64,000 nt of DNA from positions 1 to 64,000 of the forward strand of contig CALEYZ010000022.1 of assembly GCA_937928195.1 (NCBI GenBank). Direction: 5' to 3'. Under the pieces are notes generated by a model, which searched no databases, was not told where the DNA came from, and saw nothing but the letters and a program-made list of their open reading frames with translations. The stretch is from an uncultured Limnohabitans sp. GTDB lineage: Bacteria; Pseudomonadota; Gammaproteobacteria; Burkholderiales; Burkholderiaceae_C. The position numbers and the translations under genes were made by a program. Shown here piece after piece: positions 24,706 through 33,169 of the stretch (position 1 is the stretch's first letter; every line of letters begins with the position of its first letter).

Positions 24706-26700
24706 ATGACAGAATTTAATAAACAGGACCTCTCAGCAGAGTCAAGTCCTGGGATTCCCTCTGTGGCAAGGCGCGGATTTTTAAGTGGTGTTTTGGCTTC
24801 AAGTGCCGCAACCACTGCCGCAACTTTAGGCGCGCAGCCAGTACAGGCTGCCGGGCCCGCCAAGCCTTCTGTACTGACGCCTTCGGCCAAAGGAGCGCAG
24901 GCAGAAACTGGCATCCCTCCTGATTTGGGCCATGGCGAAGGCATGCCTGGCTCGGACTTCATGGTGGATGTCATCAAATCCTTGGACATCAAGTACTTGC
25001 CATCCAATTGCGCGTCAAGTTTTCGAGCATTGCACGAATCGTTGATCGATTACGGTGGCAACACCAAGCCGGAATTTTTGACCTGCATGCACGAAGAGTC
25101 CGCTGTCGCCATGGGGCATGGGTACTTCAAGGCTTCAGGCAAGCCTTTGCTCACGTTGTGTCACGGTACCGTGGGATTGCAACACGCATCGATGGGCATT
25201 TACAACGCTTGGTGCGATCGAGTGCCCGTCATTGTGGTCGGTGGTAACGACATGGATGCCGCTTATCGCCCACCCGGTGTTCCCACATTTCATGCTGCGC
25301 AAGACATCAATGCCATGGTGCGTGACTACACCAAGTGGGACGATGCCCCAGTCTCTCTGCAGCACTTCTCGCAATCATTTGTTCGCGCCTACAAAATTGC
25401 AATGACACCGCCTTATGGGCCTGTCGCCATTTCTTTGGATGCGGCACTTCAAATGGCACCCGTGCACTTGCACGATGGCAAGATGCCTTACATCCCTCGT
25501 TATGTCCCGACTTCACCGCCACAAGGTGATTCCGGTGCTGTGAAAGAGGCTGCCAAATTGCTGGCCCATGCGCAAAACCCAGTCATCGTGGTGGACCGTG
25601 CTGCGCGCACGCCTGAGGGGGTCGGTCTGCTGGTTCAATTGGCGGAGTTGCTGCAGGCCAAGGTGATTGACCAAGGCAGTCGCATGAATTTTCCCAAAAC
25701 CCATTACCTGTCTGCACCTGCAACTGCGGTCAGAACGGCTGATGTGATCATTGGCATGGAGTTGTCAGACTTTTGGGCAACCGTGAACTTATACACGGAC
25801 AACAATGCCAACGGGGGGCATGGCATCAATGCCAGCAACATCAAGCCCGATGCGAAATTGATCAGCATCAGTTCTGTGGATTTATTGACCAAGTCCAATT
25901 ACCAAGACTTCCAACGCTTCCAAGTGGTGGATGTTCAAATGGCGGCAGATGCACAAGCAACTTTGCCAGCATTGATTGAAGCCGTTCGTTCGGCCATGCC
26001 CGCAGACAAAAAAGACGCCATCCTCAAGCGCGGCGAATTGCAGCGCAAAGCCTATGAAGAGGAGCGCGTGCGCACACGGACCGCTGCTGCATTGGGTTGG
26101 AACGAGAGTCCGATCAGCACGGCGCGTTTGGTGATGGAAACCTTCGCCGCGGTCAAAGACGAAGATTGGTCGCTGGTGGCATCCGAGGGCAATGTCAGCA
26201 ATTGGCCTACTCGACTTTGGCCGATGGAAAAGCATCACCACTGGTTGGGCCGTTCTGGTGGCTATGGCGTCGGGTATGGCGCACCAGCTTCCGTTGGCGC
26301 AGCTTTGGCCAACCGCGATCTGGGGCGTTTTTCCGTCAGCATCCAGTCGGATGGTGATTTGATGTTTGCGCCAGGTGTACTCTGGACCGCCGCCAAACAC
26401 AAAATTCCATTGCTGGCCGTCATGCACAACAACCGCGGCTATCACCAAGAGGTGATGCACATTCAACGCTTGGCCAATTTCAGAAACCGCAAGGTGAATC
26501 TGGAAGGTGACATGGGCCCTGTCGGCACCAGCATTCAAAACCCGGATATCCAATACCATGAGCTGGCCAAGTCCATGGGCTGGTGGGCCAAAGGGCCCAT
26601 CAAGGATCCGGCGCAATTGGCGTCTGCATTGAAGGAGGCTGTTGCTGTTGTGAAGTCAGGCCATCCTGCGTTGTTGAACGTGTGGACACAACCTCGTTGA
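24706..26700 (+). CDS. Tat-exported thiamine-diphosphate-dependent enzyme (acetolactate synthase/benzoylformate decarboxylase-like)
   Basis: The 664-residue protein has the three-domain ThDP fold of the acetolactate synthase group. The cofactor-activating glutamate is in MHEESA (E130), and the Mg-ThDP motif runs from SDGD (548-551) to NN (575-576). Before the catalytic body stands a Tat signal, ARRGFLSGVLASSA (from residue 21), ending near VQAAG at residue 50, so the folded, cofactor-loaded enzyme should be periplasmic. GAGGAG (24693-24698) at the right distance fixes the start at 24706. A c-type cytochrome gene follows after 14 bp. The likely reaction is oxidative or non-oxidative decarboxylation of a 2-oxo acid, or a C-C cleavage, but the substrate is unknown. 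Confidence 0.9.
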   Translation: MTEFNKQDLSAESSPGIPSVARRGFLSGVLASSAATTAATLGAQPVQAAGPAKPSVLTPSAKGAQAETGIPPDLGHGEGMPGSDFMVDVIKSLDIKYLPSNCASSFRALHESLIDYGGNTKPEFLTCMHEESAVAMGHGYFKASGKPLLTLCHGTVGLQHASMGIYNAWCDRVPVIVVGGNDMDAAYRPPGVPTFHAAQDINAMVRDYTKWDDAPVSLQHFSQSFVRAYKIAMTPPYGPVAISLDAALQMAPVHLHDGKMPYIPRYVPTSPPQGDSGAVKEAAKLLAHAQNPVIVVDRAARTPEGVGLLVQLAELLQAKVIDQGSRMNFPKTHYLSAPATAVRTADVIIGMELSDFWATVNLYTDNNANGGHGINASNIKPDAKLISISSVDLLTKSNYQDFQRFQVVDVQMAADAQATLPALIEAVRSAMPADKKDAILKRGELQRKAYEEERVRTRTAAALGWNESPISTARLVMETFAAVKDEDWSLVASEGNVSNWPTRLWPMEKHHHWLGRSGGYGVGYGAPASVGAALANRDLGRFSVSIQSDGDLMFAPGVLWTAAKHKIPLLAVMHNNRGYHQEVMHIQRLANFRNRKVNLEGDMGPVGTSIQNPDIQYHELAKSMGWWAKGPIKDPAQLASALKEAVAVVKSGHPALLNVWTQPR

Positions 26701-26714
26701 ACAAGGAGAAAAAC

Positions 26715-27077
26715 ATGCGTCTATCTCTGAACACCTCTGTGAAGTATTCTGCGGTTTTGCTTTTGTTGTTGGGCACCTTGGGTTCTGCAATGGCACAGGC
26801 CAGCACAGCGTCCGCTGAAAAGGGAAAAGTGGCCTTTGTTCAAAATGGCTGTTGGCAATGTCATGGTTTTGTGGGGCAGGGTGGACTGGCCGGCGCGAAG
26901 TTGGCCCCAGACCCTAAGCCCATTGAATACTTTCAAGCGTTTGTCCGCAACAGCGTTGGCCCGATGCCTAAATACACGGAAAAAATACTGTCAAACCAAG
27001 ACTTGGCAGACATCCATGCTTACCTCAAGTCCATTCCCAAAGGCCCAGACTACAAGGCCATTCCATTGCTGAATTGA
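26715..27077 (+). CDS. Class I c-type cytochrome, periplasmic
   Basis: The 120-residue precursor has a signal peptide (about residues 1-28, cleavage after AMA-Q), a single haem site CWQCH (46-50) and a probable axial methionine M84 in VGPMPKY. The ADIHAYLKSIP helix is typical of class I cytochromes. AAGGAG at 26703-26708 lies six bases before the ATG and 14 bp separate it from the ThDP-enzyme stop. It probably takes electrons from the exported ThDP enzyme, or passes them to the terminal oxidase; this link is inferred from position only. Confidence 0.92.
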   Translation: MRLSLNTSVKYSAVLLLLLGTLGSAMAQASTASAEKGKVAFVQNGCWQCHGFVGQGGLAGAKLAPDPKPIEYFQAFVRNSVGPMPKYTEKILSNQDLADIHAYLKSIPKGPDYKAIPLLN

Positions 27078-27119
27078 TCGTCTGATGAATTAACGTCTTT
27101 ACAGACTTTCCCCAAGCCC

Positions 27120-27168
27120 GGGCTATGCGGCTGCATGACACAATGCAGCTCATAGCCCCATTTTTTTT
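27120..27168 (+). terminator. Strong intrinsic terminator of the ubiD-ubiX-ThDP-cytochrome operon
   Basis: A 16-base-pair stem with a single bulged C is formed by 27120-27136 (GGGCTATG, then GGCTGCAT) and 27143-27158 (ATGCAGCT, then CATAGCCC), with loop GACACA. Eight T residues follow at 27161-27168. It isolates rng from the catabolic genes. Confidence 0.9.
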
Positions 27169-27197
27169 GGGGCACGGCGAAGAAATGAACAAGTAGC

Positions 27198-28673
27198 ATG
27201 CAACAAGACATTTTGATCAATTGGTCTCCTCAGGAAACGCGCGTTGCCGTGGTTGAAATGGGCGCTGTGCAAGAGCTTCATGTCGAGCGGTCACTTGAGC
27301 GCGGCTTGGTCGGTAACATCTATCTCGGCAAAGTTGCGCGTGTTTTGCCTGGCATGCAGTCCGCCTTCATCGACATTGGCTTAGAACGGGCAGCTTTTCT
27401 GCACGTCGCCGATGTTTGGCAGCGGCAACCAGAGGGCGAGCCCCCGCAAATAGCCAGAAGTGCGCAACCTCTTGTCCCCATCGAAAAGCAGGTCTTTGAG
27501 GGTCAAGCCTTGATGGTCCAAGTGGTCAAAGATCCAATTGGTACCAAGGGTGCACGTTTGTCGACTCAAATTAGCATCGCTGGGCGGCACTTGGTTTTTT
27601 TGCCGCAAGATGATCATATCGGCGTGTCACAAAAAATTCCAACAGAGCAGCGCGATGCATTGCGCCAGCGTTTGCAAAGCTTGGTTGGAACCCAAGGCGG
27701 TGGTTTCATCTTGCGTACCAATGCGGAAGATTCCAGCGATGCAGAGTTGGGTGAGGACATCGCGTATTTGCGTAAAACTTGGGCTCGCATCAAAGATGCC
27801 TCTATCAGACTGCCGGTTCAATCACTGTTGCACCAAGACCTCACACTGCTTCAGCGCGTGTTGAGAGACTTGGTCGGGGAATCGACCCAAACCATACGCA
27901 TTGACTCGAAGGAGCAGTTTGAAGCTTTGCTGACCTTCGCCAAGGAGTTCATGCCTGCAGCAGCAGCGCGTCTACAGTTGTACAAAGGGGAACGCCCCAT
28001 CTTTGATCTCTATGCCATTGACGAGGAAGTGGCCAAAGCTTTGGGGCGACGCGTTGAGTTGAAGTCGGGCGGGTATTTGATCATTGATCAAACAGAAGCA
28101 TTGACCACCGTCGATGTCAATACGGGCGGCTATGTTGGTGCTCGTAATTTTGACGACACCATTTTCAAAACAAATCTAGAGGCTGCTCATGCCATTGCAC
28201 GTCAATTGCGCTTGCGTAATTTAGGTGGCATCATCATTGTTGACTTCATTGACATGACGCGTGAAGAGCATCAGAGCGCAGTCCTGGATGAATTTAAAAA
28301 ACAATTGGCCAGAGACCGCGTTAAAACCATGGCAGGTGGTTTTTCACAACTGGGCTTGTTGGAGATGACGCGAAAGCGCACACGTGAATCGCTGTCGCAC
28401 ATGTTGTGTGAACCTTGCCCTAGCTGTGCAGGGAAGGGCAGTGTCAAAACCACCCGCACAGTTGTCTATGACATTTTGCGAGAAATATTGAGAGAAGCCC
28501 GGCAGTTCAACCCGCGAGAGTTTAGAGTGGTCGCGTCCCCCGCGGTTGTCGAAATGTTGTTAGACGAAGAGAGTCAACATTTGGCTGCACTTTCAGATTT
28601 CATTGCCAAGCCTATTTCGTTACAGAGCGAGTCAGTCATGGGGCAAGAGCAATACGATATTGTGCTGCTTTAA
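27198..28673 (+). CDS. rng: Ribonuclease G
   Basis: RNase G is an endoribonuclease that matures the 5' end of 16S rRNA and degrades some mRNAs. The 491-residue protein shows an S1 RNA-binding region near the N-terminus (GNIYLGKVARVLPGMQSAFIDIG), the catalytic metal aspartate D306 in DVNTGGY, and the zinc-link cysteines C407 and C410 in CPSC. It lacks the long C-terminal scaffold of RNase E. Its stop overlaps the stop of the convergent msbA gene by four bases. Confidence 0.96.
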   Translation: MQQDILINWSPQETRVAVVEMGAVQELHVERSLERGLVGNIYLGKVARVLPGMQSAFIDIGLERAAFLHVADVWQRQPEGEPPQIARSAQPLVPIEKQVFEGQALMVQVVKDPIGTKGARLSTQISIAGRHLVFLPQDDHIGVSQKIPTEQRDALRQRLQSLVGTQGGGFILRTNAEDSSDAELGEDIAYLRKTWARIKDASIRLPVQSLLHQDLTLLQRVLRDLVGESTQTIRIDSKEQFEALLTFAKEFMPAAAARLQLYKGERPIFDLYAIDEEVAKALGRRVELKSGGYLIIDQTEALTTVDVNTGGYVGARNFDDTIFKTNLEAAHAIARQLRLRNLGGIIIVDFIDMTREEHQSAVLDEFKKQLARDRVKTMAGGFSQLGLLEMTRKRTRESLSHMLCEPCPSCAGKGSVKTTRTVVYDILREILREARQFNPREFRVVASPAVVEMLLDEESQHLAALSDFIAKPISLQSESVMGQEQYDIVLL

Positions 28674-30487
28674 ACTGCGGTACTTGGGGCTTGGTCCATT
28701 TCTCCCTTATGGTGAAGCCTTGCATAGGCGCCACCTGCAAGTAAAAGTTCTGCATGACGGCCCTGTTCTAAGATCTCACCATGGGCCATGACCACCACGC
28801 GGTCTGCGTGCTCTATGGTTGACAAGCGGTGTGCAATGATCAGGGTGGTGCGCCCCTTCATGAGGTTTTGCAAAGCCTCCTGAACGAGCCGTTCTGACTC
28901 GTTGTCAAGCGCAGAGGTTGCTTCATCCAAAATCAAGATCGGTGCATTTTTGTAAAGGGCTCTGGCAATTGCCAACCGCTGCCTTTGTCCACCGGAGAGT
29001 TGGGTTGCGTTGTGTCCCAGCACTGTGTCAATGCCATGGGGAAGTCGTTCAATGTGTTCAGTCAGATTGGCGGCTTGCAGACTCTGCATGACCCTTTGCC
29101 TGTCGATGGGCTGACCTAAAGCAATGTTGGCTGCAACGGTGTCATTCAACATCACGACGTCTTGACTCACCATGGCAAATTGTGATCGCAAAGCACTCAG
29201 TGACCAATCCGCGATATCAAGTCCGTTGAGCACAATTCGGCCTTGAGATGGTAGAACAAACTTGGGCAATAAATTGACCAGCGTGCTCTTCCCAGACCCC
29301 GATGGGCCTACAAATGCAATGGTTTCACCTGCATCAATTTTTAAGCTGAAATTTTTGAGCGCAGCAGGCGCATCGCCAGCATATTGCACAGTGACATTGT
29401 CAAATTCAACAGGTTGAGAAATGGCCGATGATGGCGCTAGAACAGCGGCGCCAGAGCCTAATTGACTGCCTGAGGATTCGCTTTCTACGTCGACTTCTTC
29501 CAGTAGCCTCAATCCTCTTTCAAGCGCTGCGAGGCCTCGCGTGATGGGCGTTGCGATGTCTGCAAGTCGTTTGATGGGCGACACCAGCATCAGCATGGCT
29601 GTGATGAACGCCACAAATCCCCCCACCGTCGCACCTTGAAGTCCTGAGCGACTTTGAACGAGTGCAATCACAAGCACTGAAGACAGCGCAACCGCTGCCA
29701 TGAGTTGTGTCAATGGCGACATGGCTGCGGATGCAATCGTCGATTTGAGGGCCAGACTGCGCAGTCTTTGACTGAGTTTTTGAAAGCGTGAGGCTTGTGC
29801 AGCCTGTGCGCCATGAAGTCGAATGATTCGGTGCGCCAACACGTTTTCCTCAACCACGTAGGCCAATTCGTCAGTTGCTGTTTGGCTGTCTTGTGTCAGT
29901 GCGTAAAGTCGCTTGGACAGTTTTTTCATGATCCAGGCGGATCCCGGTACCACGACAAATACGACCAAGGTGAGTTTCCAGTTGAGAAACATCAAGTAAG
30001 CAATCAAGGCGATCAAGGTAAAGCCATCGCGTGACAAACCCAGCAGCGCCGAGATCAGTTGAGTTGCGCCATTTTGTACTTCGTAGACCAAGGTGTTTGA
30101 CAGCGTGCTGGCAGATTGCTTGCCAAAAATCGACATTTCAGCTTGGATCAGCCGTAGAAATAAAGCTTCTCGCAAAGCCTTCATGCCATCGTTTGCAATT
30201 CTCGCCAAAGCATATTGAGAAACAAAAAAAGCGGCGCCGCGAATCAAGAAAATACCGATGACGGCAGTTGGTACCCACCAAAGGGGCAAGGATTTTTCTG
30301 CAAAACCTTCATCTAGCAGAGGTTTGAACAAGGCTGGAATGAGAGGCTCGGTGCTGGCGGCAACCAGTGTGGCCAAAAGTGCAAGCAGCCACACAGCGCG
30401 TTGTTGGCCAAAATAAGGCCACAAACGGTGCATCCTTTTGAGGAATGAATTTTCCTTTGCAGCGCTGTCATTGGCGGTTTGTGTCAT
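28670..30487 (-). CDS. msbA: Lipid A export ABC transporter MsbA
   Basis: The half-transporter flips lipid A-core across the inner membrane. The 605 residues consist of a membrane domain with six segments (about residues 20-310) and a C-terminal ATPase domain with Walker A GPSGSGKS, signature LSGGQRQR, Walker B ILILDEATSALD and the H-loop IIAHRLST. The ATG at 30487 is chosen because it begins MTQTAND; a frame reaching 30511 would run into the shared promoter region with tolB. A linker between the two domains is a little longer than usual (Ser/Ala-rich, about residue 335). Confidence 0.94.
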   Translation of the reverse strand: MTQTANDSAAKENSFLKRMHRLWPYFGQQRAVWLLALLATLVAASTEPLIPALFKPLLDEGFAEKSLPLWWVPTAVIGIFLIRGAAFFVSQYALARIANDGMKALREALFLRLIQAEMSIFGKQSASTLSNTLVYEVQNGATQLISALLGLSRDGFTLIALIAYLMFLNWKLTLVVFVVVPGSAWIMKKLSKRLYALTQDSQTATDELAYVVEENVLAHRIIRLHGAQAAQASRFQKLSQRLRSLALKSTIASAAMSPLTQLMAAVALSSVLVIALVQSRSGLQGATVGGFVAFITAMLMLVSPIKRLADIATPITRGLAALERGLRLLEEVDVESESSGSQLGSGAAVLAPSSAISQPVEFDNVTVQYAGDAPAALKNFSLKIDAGETIAFVGPSGSGKSTLVNLLPKFVLPSQGRIVLNGLDIADWSLSALRSQFAMVSQDVVMLNDTVAANIALGQPIDRQRVMQSLQAANLTEHIERLPHGIDTVLGHNATQLSGGQRQRLAIARALYKNAPILILDEATSALDNESERLVQEALQNLMKGRTTLIIAHRLSTIEHADRVVVMAHGEILEQGRHAELLLAGGAYARLHHKGEMDQAPSTAV

Positions 30488-30513
30488 TCTTTTGATTTTA
30501 CTGCGTGTCACAA

Positions 30514-30526
30514 TGCTAAATTAGCA
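30514..30526 (+). promoter_or_regulatory. Palindromic extended -10 element upstream of tolB
   Basis: The 13 bases TGCTAAATTAGCA form a perfect palindrome around one central base. Within it, TG-C-TAAATT resembles an extended -10 element for tolB, whose start is at 30548. A candidate -35 TTGATT lies at 30492-30497 with a long 19-base spacer. A palindrome on a -10 is also a plausible operator. Confidence 0.4.
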
Positions 30527-30547
30527 GTGTTTAGACAGACTTTCCAT

Positions 30548-31849
30548 ATGAAGATGATCACTCTTTTGCCTCATTTATCCTCAGCAAAGCGGCAATTTGC
30601 CCTCTTGTGTCTAGGTTGGATGTGCCTTTGTTCGGTTGCCACGGCCCAATTCAAAGTCGATGTGTCGGGCGTGGGGCTCACGCAGGTGCCTATCGCCATT
30701 GCCACATTCAAAGGTGAGGAGGCCGCCGCCCAAAAGCCTTCCGCGATCGTTCAAGCCGATTTAGAGCGCAGTGGTCAGTTCCGAGCCATCTCCGTGACAG
30801 GCATGGCCATGGATGAGTTAACGCGTCCCGACTTTCCCCAAATGCGACAAAAGAGCGCCGATGCCCTCGTGACTGGCAGTGCCACCCGGTTGGCTGATGG
30901 TCGATACGAAATACGGGCCAAGTTGTGGGATGTCGTTGCGGGCCAAGATCGGGGTGATTACAAAGAAACAGTTGCCGCCGCCGACTTGCGTTTGTCATCC
31001 CATCGCTTGGCCGATTGGGTCTATGAAAAACTGACGGGCGAAAAGGGCGTTTTTGCAACGCGTATTGCCTACATAACTAAAAATACAGGGAAGTACAGCC
31101 TTTGGATTGCCGATTCTGATGGCGAAAATGCCCAATCCGCACTGACCAGTTCGGAGCCCATTATTTCGCCAACGTGGTCGCCCAAGGGTACACAGCTCGC
31201 TTACGTTTCCTTCGAGTCACGAAAGCCCGTCATTTATGTGCATGAGTTGTCCACTGGCAAGCGCAAGGTCATGGCCAATTTCAAAGGCTCTAACAGTGCG
31301 CCAGCATGGGCGCCAGACAGTCGCACACTCTTGGCCACTTTGAGTCGAGATGGCGGCTCCCAGTTGTATCAAATCGACGTCGCTACAGGTGAGGCCAGGC
31401 GACTGACGCAAAATTCAGGCATCGACACCGAGCCCACATACACCCAAGATGGAAGCAAGGTGTTTTTTGTGTCTGACAGAGGCGGTAGCCCCCAAATTTA
31501 CAAGATGTCTGCCTCCGGTGGATCCGTCGAACGGGTTACTTTCGGTGGAAGTTACAATATCTCTCCCGCACTCAGCCCAGATGGGCGGTGGTTGACCTAC
31601 ATCAGCCGCGTTGGGGGGCAGTTCAAGGTTCAGGTGATGAACTTGAGCACAGGCCAGTCTAGTGCCATCACTGAAACCACAGCAGATGAGCGCCCTAGCT
31701 TTGCACCCAACAGCAAGTTGATCGTTTATGCCACTGTGTTTCAAGGACGCGAGGCACTCATGACCAGCACCCTGGACGGCAAAATCAAAGCAAAGCTGTC
31801 TGGACAAAGTGGTGACATTCGTGAGCCAGCTTGGGGTCCTTACCGATAA
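30548..31849 (+). CDS. tolB: Tol-Pal system protein TolB
   Basis: This periplasmic protein links Pal to the Tol energy chain during outer-membrane constriction. The 433-residue precursor has a signal peptide (ending near ATAQF), an N-terminal alpha/beta domain and a C-terminal six-bladed propeller with repeated segments such as APAWAPDSRTLLATLS, SPALSPDGRWLTYIS and ISPTWSPKGTQLAYVS. The ATG at 30548 is preferred because signal-peptide features begin there. pal and cpoB follow, but tolQ, tolR and tolA are not upstream: the neighbour is msbA on the other strand. Confidence 0.95.
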   Translation: MKMITLLPHLSSAKRQFALLCLGWMCLCSVATAQFKVDVSGVGLTQVPIAIATFKGEEAAAQKPSAIVQADLERSGQFRAISVTGMAMDELTRPDFPQMRQKSADALVTGSATRLADGRYEIRAKLWDVVAGQDRGDYKETVAAADLRLSSHRLADWVYEKLTGEKGVFATRIAYITKNTGKYSLWIADSDGENAQSALTSSEPIISPTWSPKGTQLAYVSFESRKPVIYVHELSTGKRKVMANFKGSNSAPAWAPDSRTLLATLSRDGGSQLYQIDVATGEARRLTQNSGIDTEPTYTQDGSKVFFVSDRGGSPQIYKMSASGGSVERVTFGGSYNISPALSPDGRWLTYISRVGGQFKVQVMNLSTGQSSAITETTADERPSFAPNSKLIVYATVFQGREALMTSTLDGKIKAKLSGQSGDIREPAWGPYR

Positions 31850-31871
31850 TTTTTACTATTTGGAGTTTTTC

Positions 31872-32375
31872 ATGATCAAACGCAGTCTCTGGATATTGGC
31901 GCTTACAGCCGTTTTGTCCGCATGTTCTTCTGGTGTCAAACTGAGCGACGTTCCCGTTGAAGACAAAAACGCATCTGGCGCTGATGCTGCTCAAAGCAGC
32001 GTTGCAGCAGTTGTTGGTGGTAAGTCTGGCACCCAAGGTGTTGCACCTGCCGGCGTGAATGTGGTCTATTTTGATTACGACAGTTTTGCTTTGAAGCCTG
32101 AAGCCCGCGCAGTTTTGGAGCGCAATGCAGCTCATTTGCAAGCCAATAAGCAGTTCAAAGTCCAATTGGAAGGCCATACCGACGAGCGTGGTGGTCGTGA
32201 ATACAACTTGGCACTGGGTCAAAAACGCGCCGAGACTGTTCGCCGTGCTTTGACACTGTTGGGTGTGAACGATGCGCAGTTGGAAGCAGTGAGTTTTGGC
32301 AAAGAAAAGCCTGCGGTCAGTGGTGCGGATGAATCGGCCTACGCTAAAAATCGTCGCGTTGAAATCAAATATTGA
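31872..32375 (+). CDS. pal: Peptidoglycan-associated lipoprotein Pal
   Basis: The outer-membrane lipoprotein has 167 residues. The lipobox LSAC places the acylated cysteine at C18. A flexible Ala/Ser/Gly-rich linker leads to an OmpA-type peptidoglycan-binding domain with VYFDYDSFALKPEARA, EGHTDERGGREYNLALGQKRA and NRRVEIKY at the end. It binds peptidoglycan and TolB. It starts 22 bp after tolB, in a clear operon. Confidence 0.96.
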   Translation: MIKRSLWILALTAVLSACSSGVKLSDVPVEDKNASGADAAQSSVAAVVGGKSGTQGVAPAGVNVVYFDYDSFALKPEARAVLERNAAHLQANKQFKVQLEGHTDERGGREYNLALGQKRAETVRRALTLLGVNDAQLEAVSFGKEKPAVSGADESAYAKNRRVEIKY

Positions 32376-32396
32376 TCTAGAACTGAAGGCGTGTTT

Positions 32397-33164
32397 ATGA
32401 GCCAACGGGTGATGTATCGTTTTATTCAGATGAGCCTCTTGGGGCTTGGTGCTTGTTTTAGTGTCTTGGCCAATGCCGCATTGTTTGAAGACGACGAAGC
32501 CCGTCGCGCCATTTTGGACCTTCGCCAAAAGTTGGAAGCATCGCAGCAAAGCTTGAAGTCGCAATCTGACGAGATTTCAGTTTTTCGCAGAGCATTGTTT
32601 GAGCTGCAAACTCAAATTGATTCATTAAAGTCTGATCAGTCTTCGCTTCGAGGTGTGAATGAACAACTCCTGCGTGAATTGTCAGACATTCAGCTCAAAC
32701 AAAAAGATGTTTTGCAGTCAGTGGACACAAGGTTGAGTAAATTTGAGCCTCTGAAAGTTGTTTTGGATGGTTTGGAATTTCAGGCAGAGCCTGCTGAAAA
32801 GAAAGAGTATGAGGCAGCACTGGCTGTTTTCAGAACTGCAGACTTCGCTGCAGCGCAAAACACCTTGTTGGCATTTTTGCGCAAGTACCCCACCAGTGGT
32901 TATGCCTCTTCTGCCTTGTTCTGGTTGGGCAACGCGCAGTACGCAACCAAAGACTACAAAGAGTCTATCGTCAACTTCCGCAAGCTCTTGAGCATTGCGC
33001 CGCAACATACGCGAGCACCAGAGGCCATGTTGGCGATCTCCAATTGTTTGGTTGAACTCAAGGACGTCAAGGCCGCTAAAAAAGCCATGGAAGATTTAGT
33101 GAAGTTGTATCCAAGCAGTGAAGCGGCGCAAACGGCCAAAGACAGATTGGCTCGCCTGCGTTAA
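32397..33164 (+). CDS. cpoB: Cell division coordinator CpoB
   Basis: This periplasmic Tol-associated protein couples outer-membrane constriction with peptidoglycan synthesis. The 255 residues comprise a signal peptide (ending near VLANA), a coiled-coil trimerisation region (about residues 35-100, rich in Q, L and D) and C-terminal TPR repeats (YEAALAVFRTADFAAA, SALFWLGNAQYATKDY, APEAMLAISNCLVEL). GAAGG at 32385-32389 selects the ATG at 32397; the GTG two codons upstream is too close to it. The gene is followed after 5 bp by the YeeE-type transporter. Confidence 0.94.
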   Translation: MSQRVMYRFIQMSLLGLGACFSVLANAALFEDDEARRAILDLRQKLEASQQSLKSQSDEISVFRRALFELQTQIDSLKSDQSSLRGVNEQLLRELSDIQLKQKDVLQSVDTRLSKFEPLKVVLDGLEFQAEPAEKKEYEAALAVFRTADFAAAQNTLLAFLRKYPTSGYASSALFWLGNAQYATKDYKESIVNFRKLLSIAPQHTRAPEAMLAISNCLVELKDVKAAKKAMEDLVKLYPSSEAAQTAKDRLARLR

Positions 33165-33169
33165 ATGCC

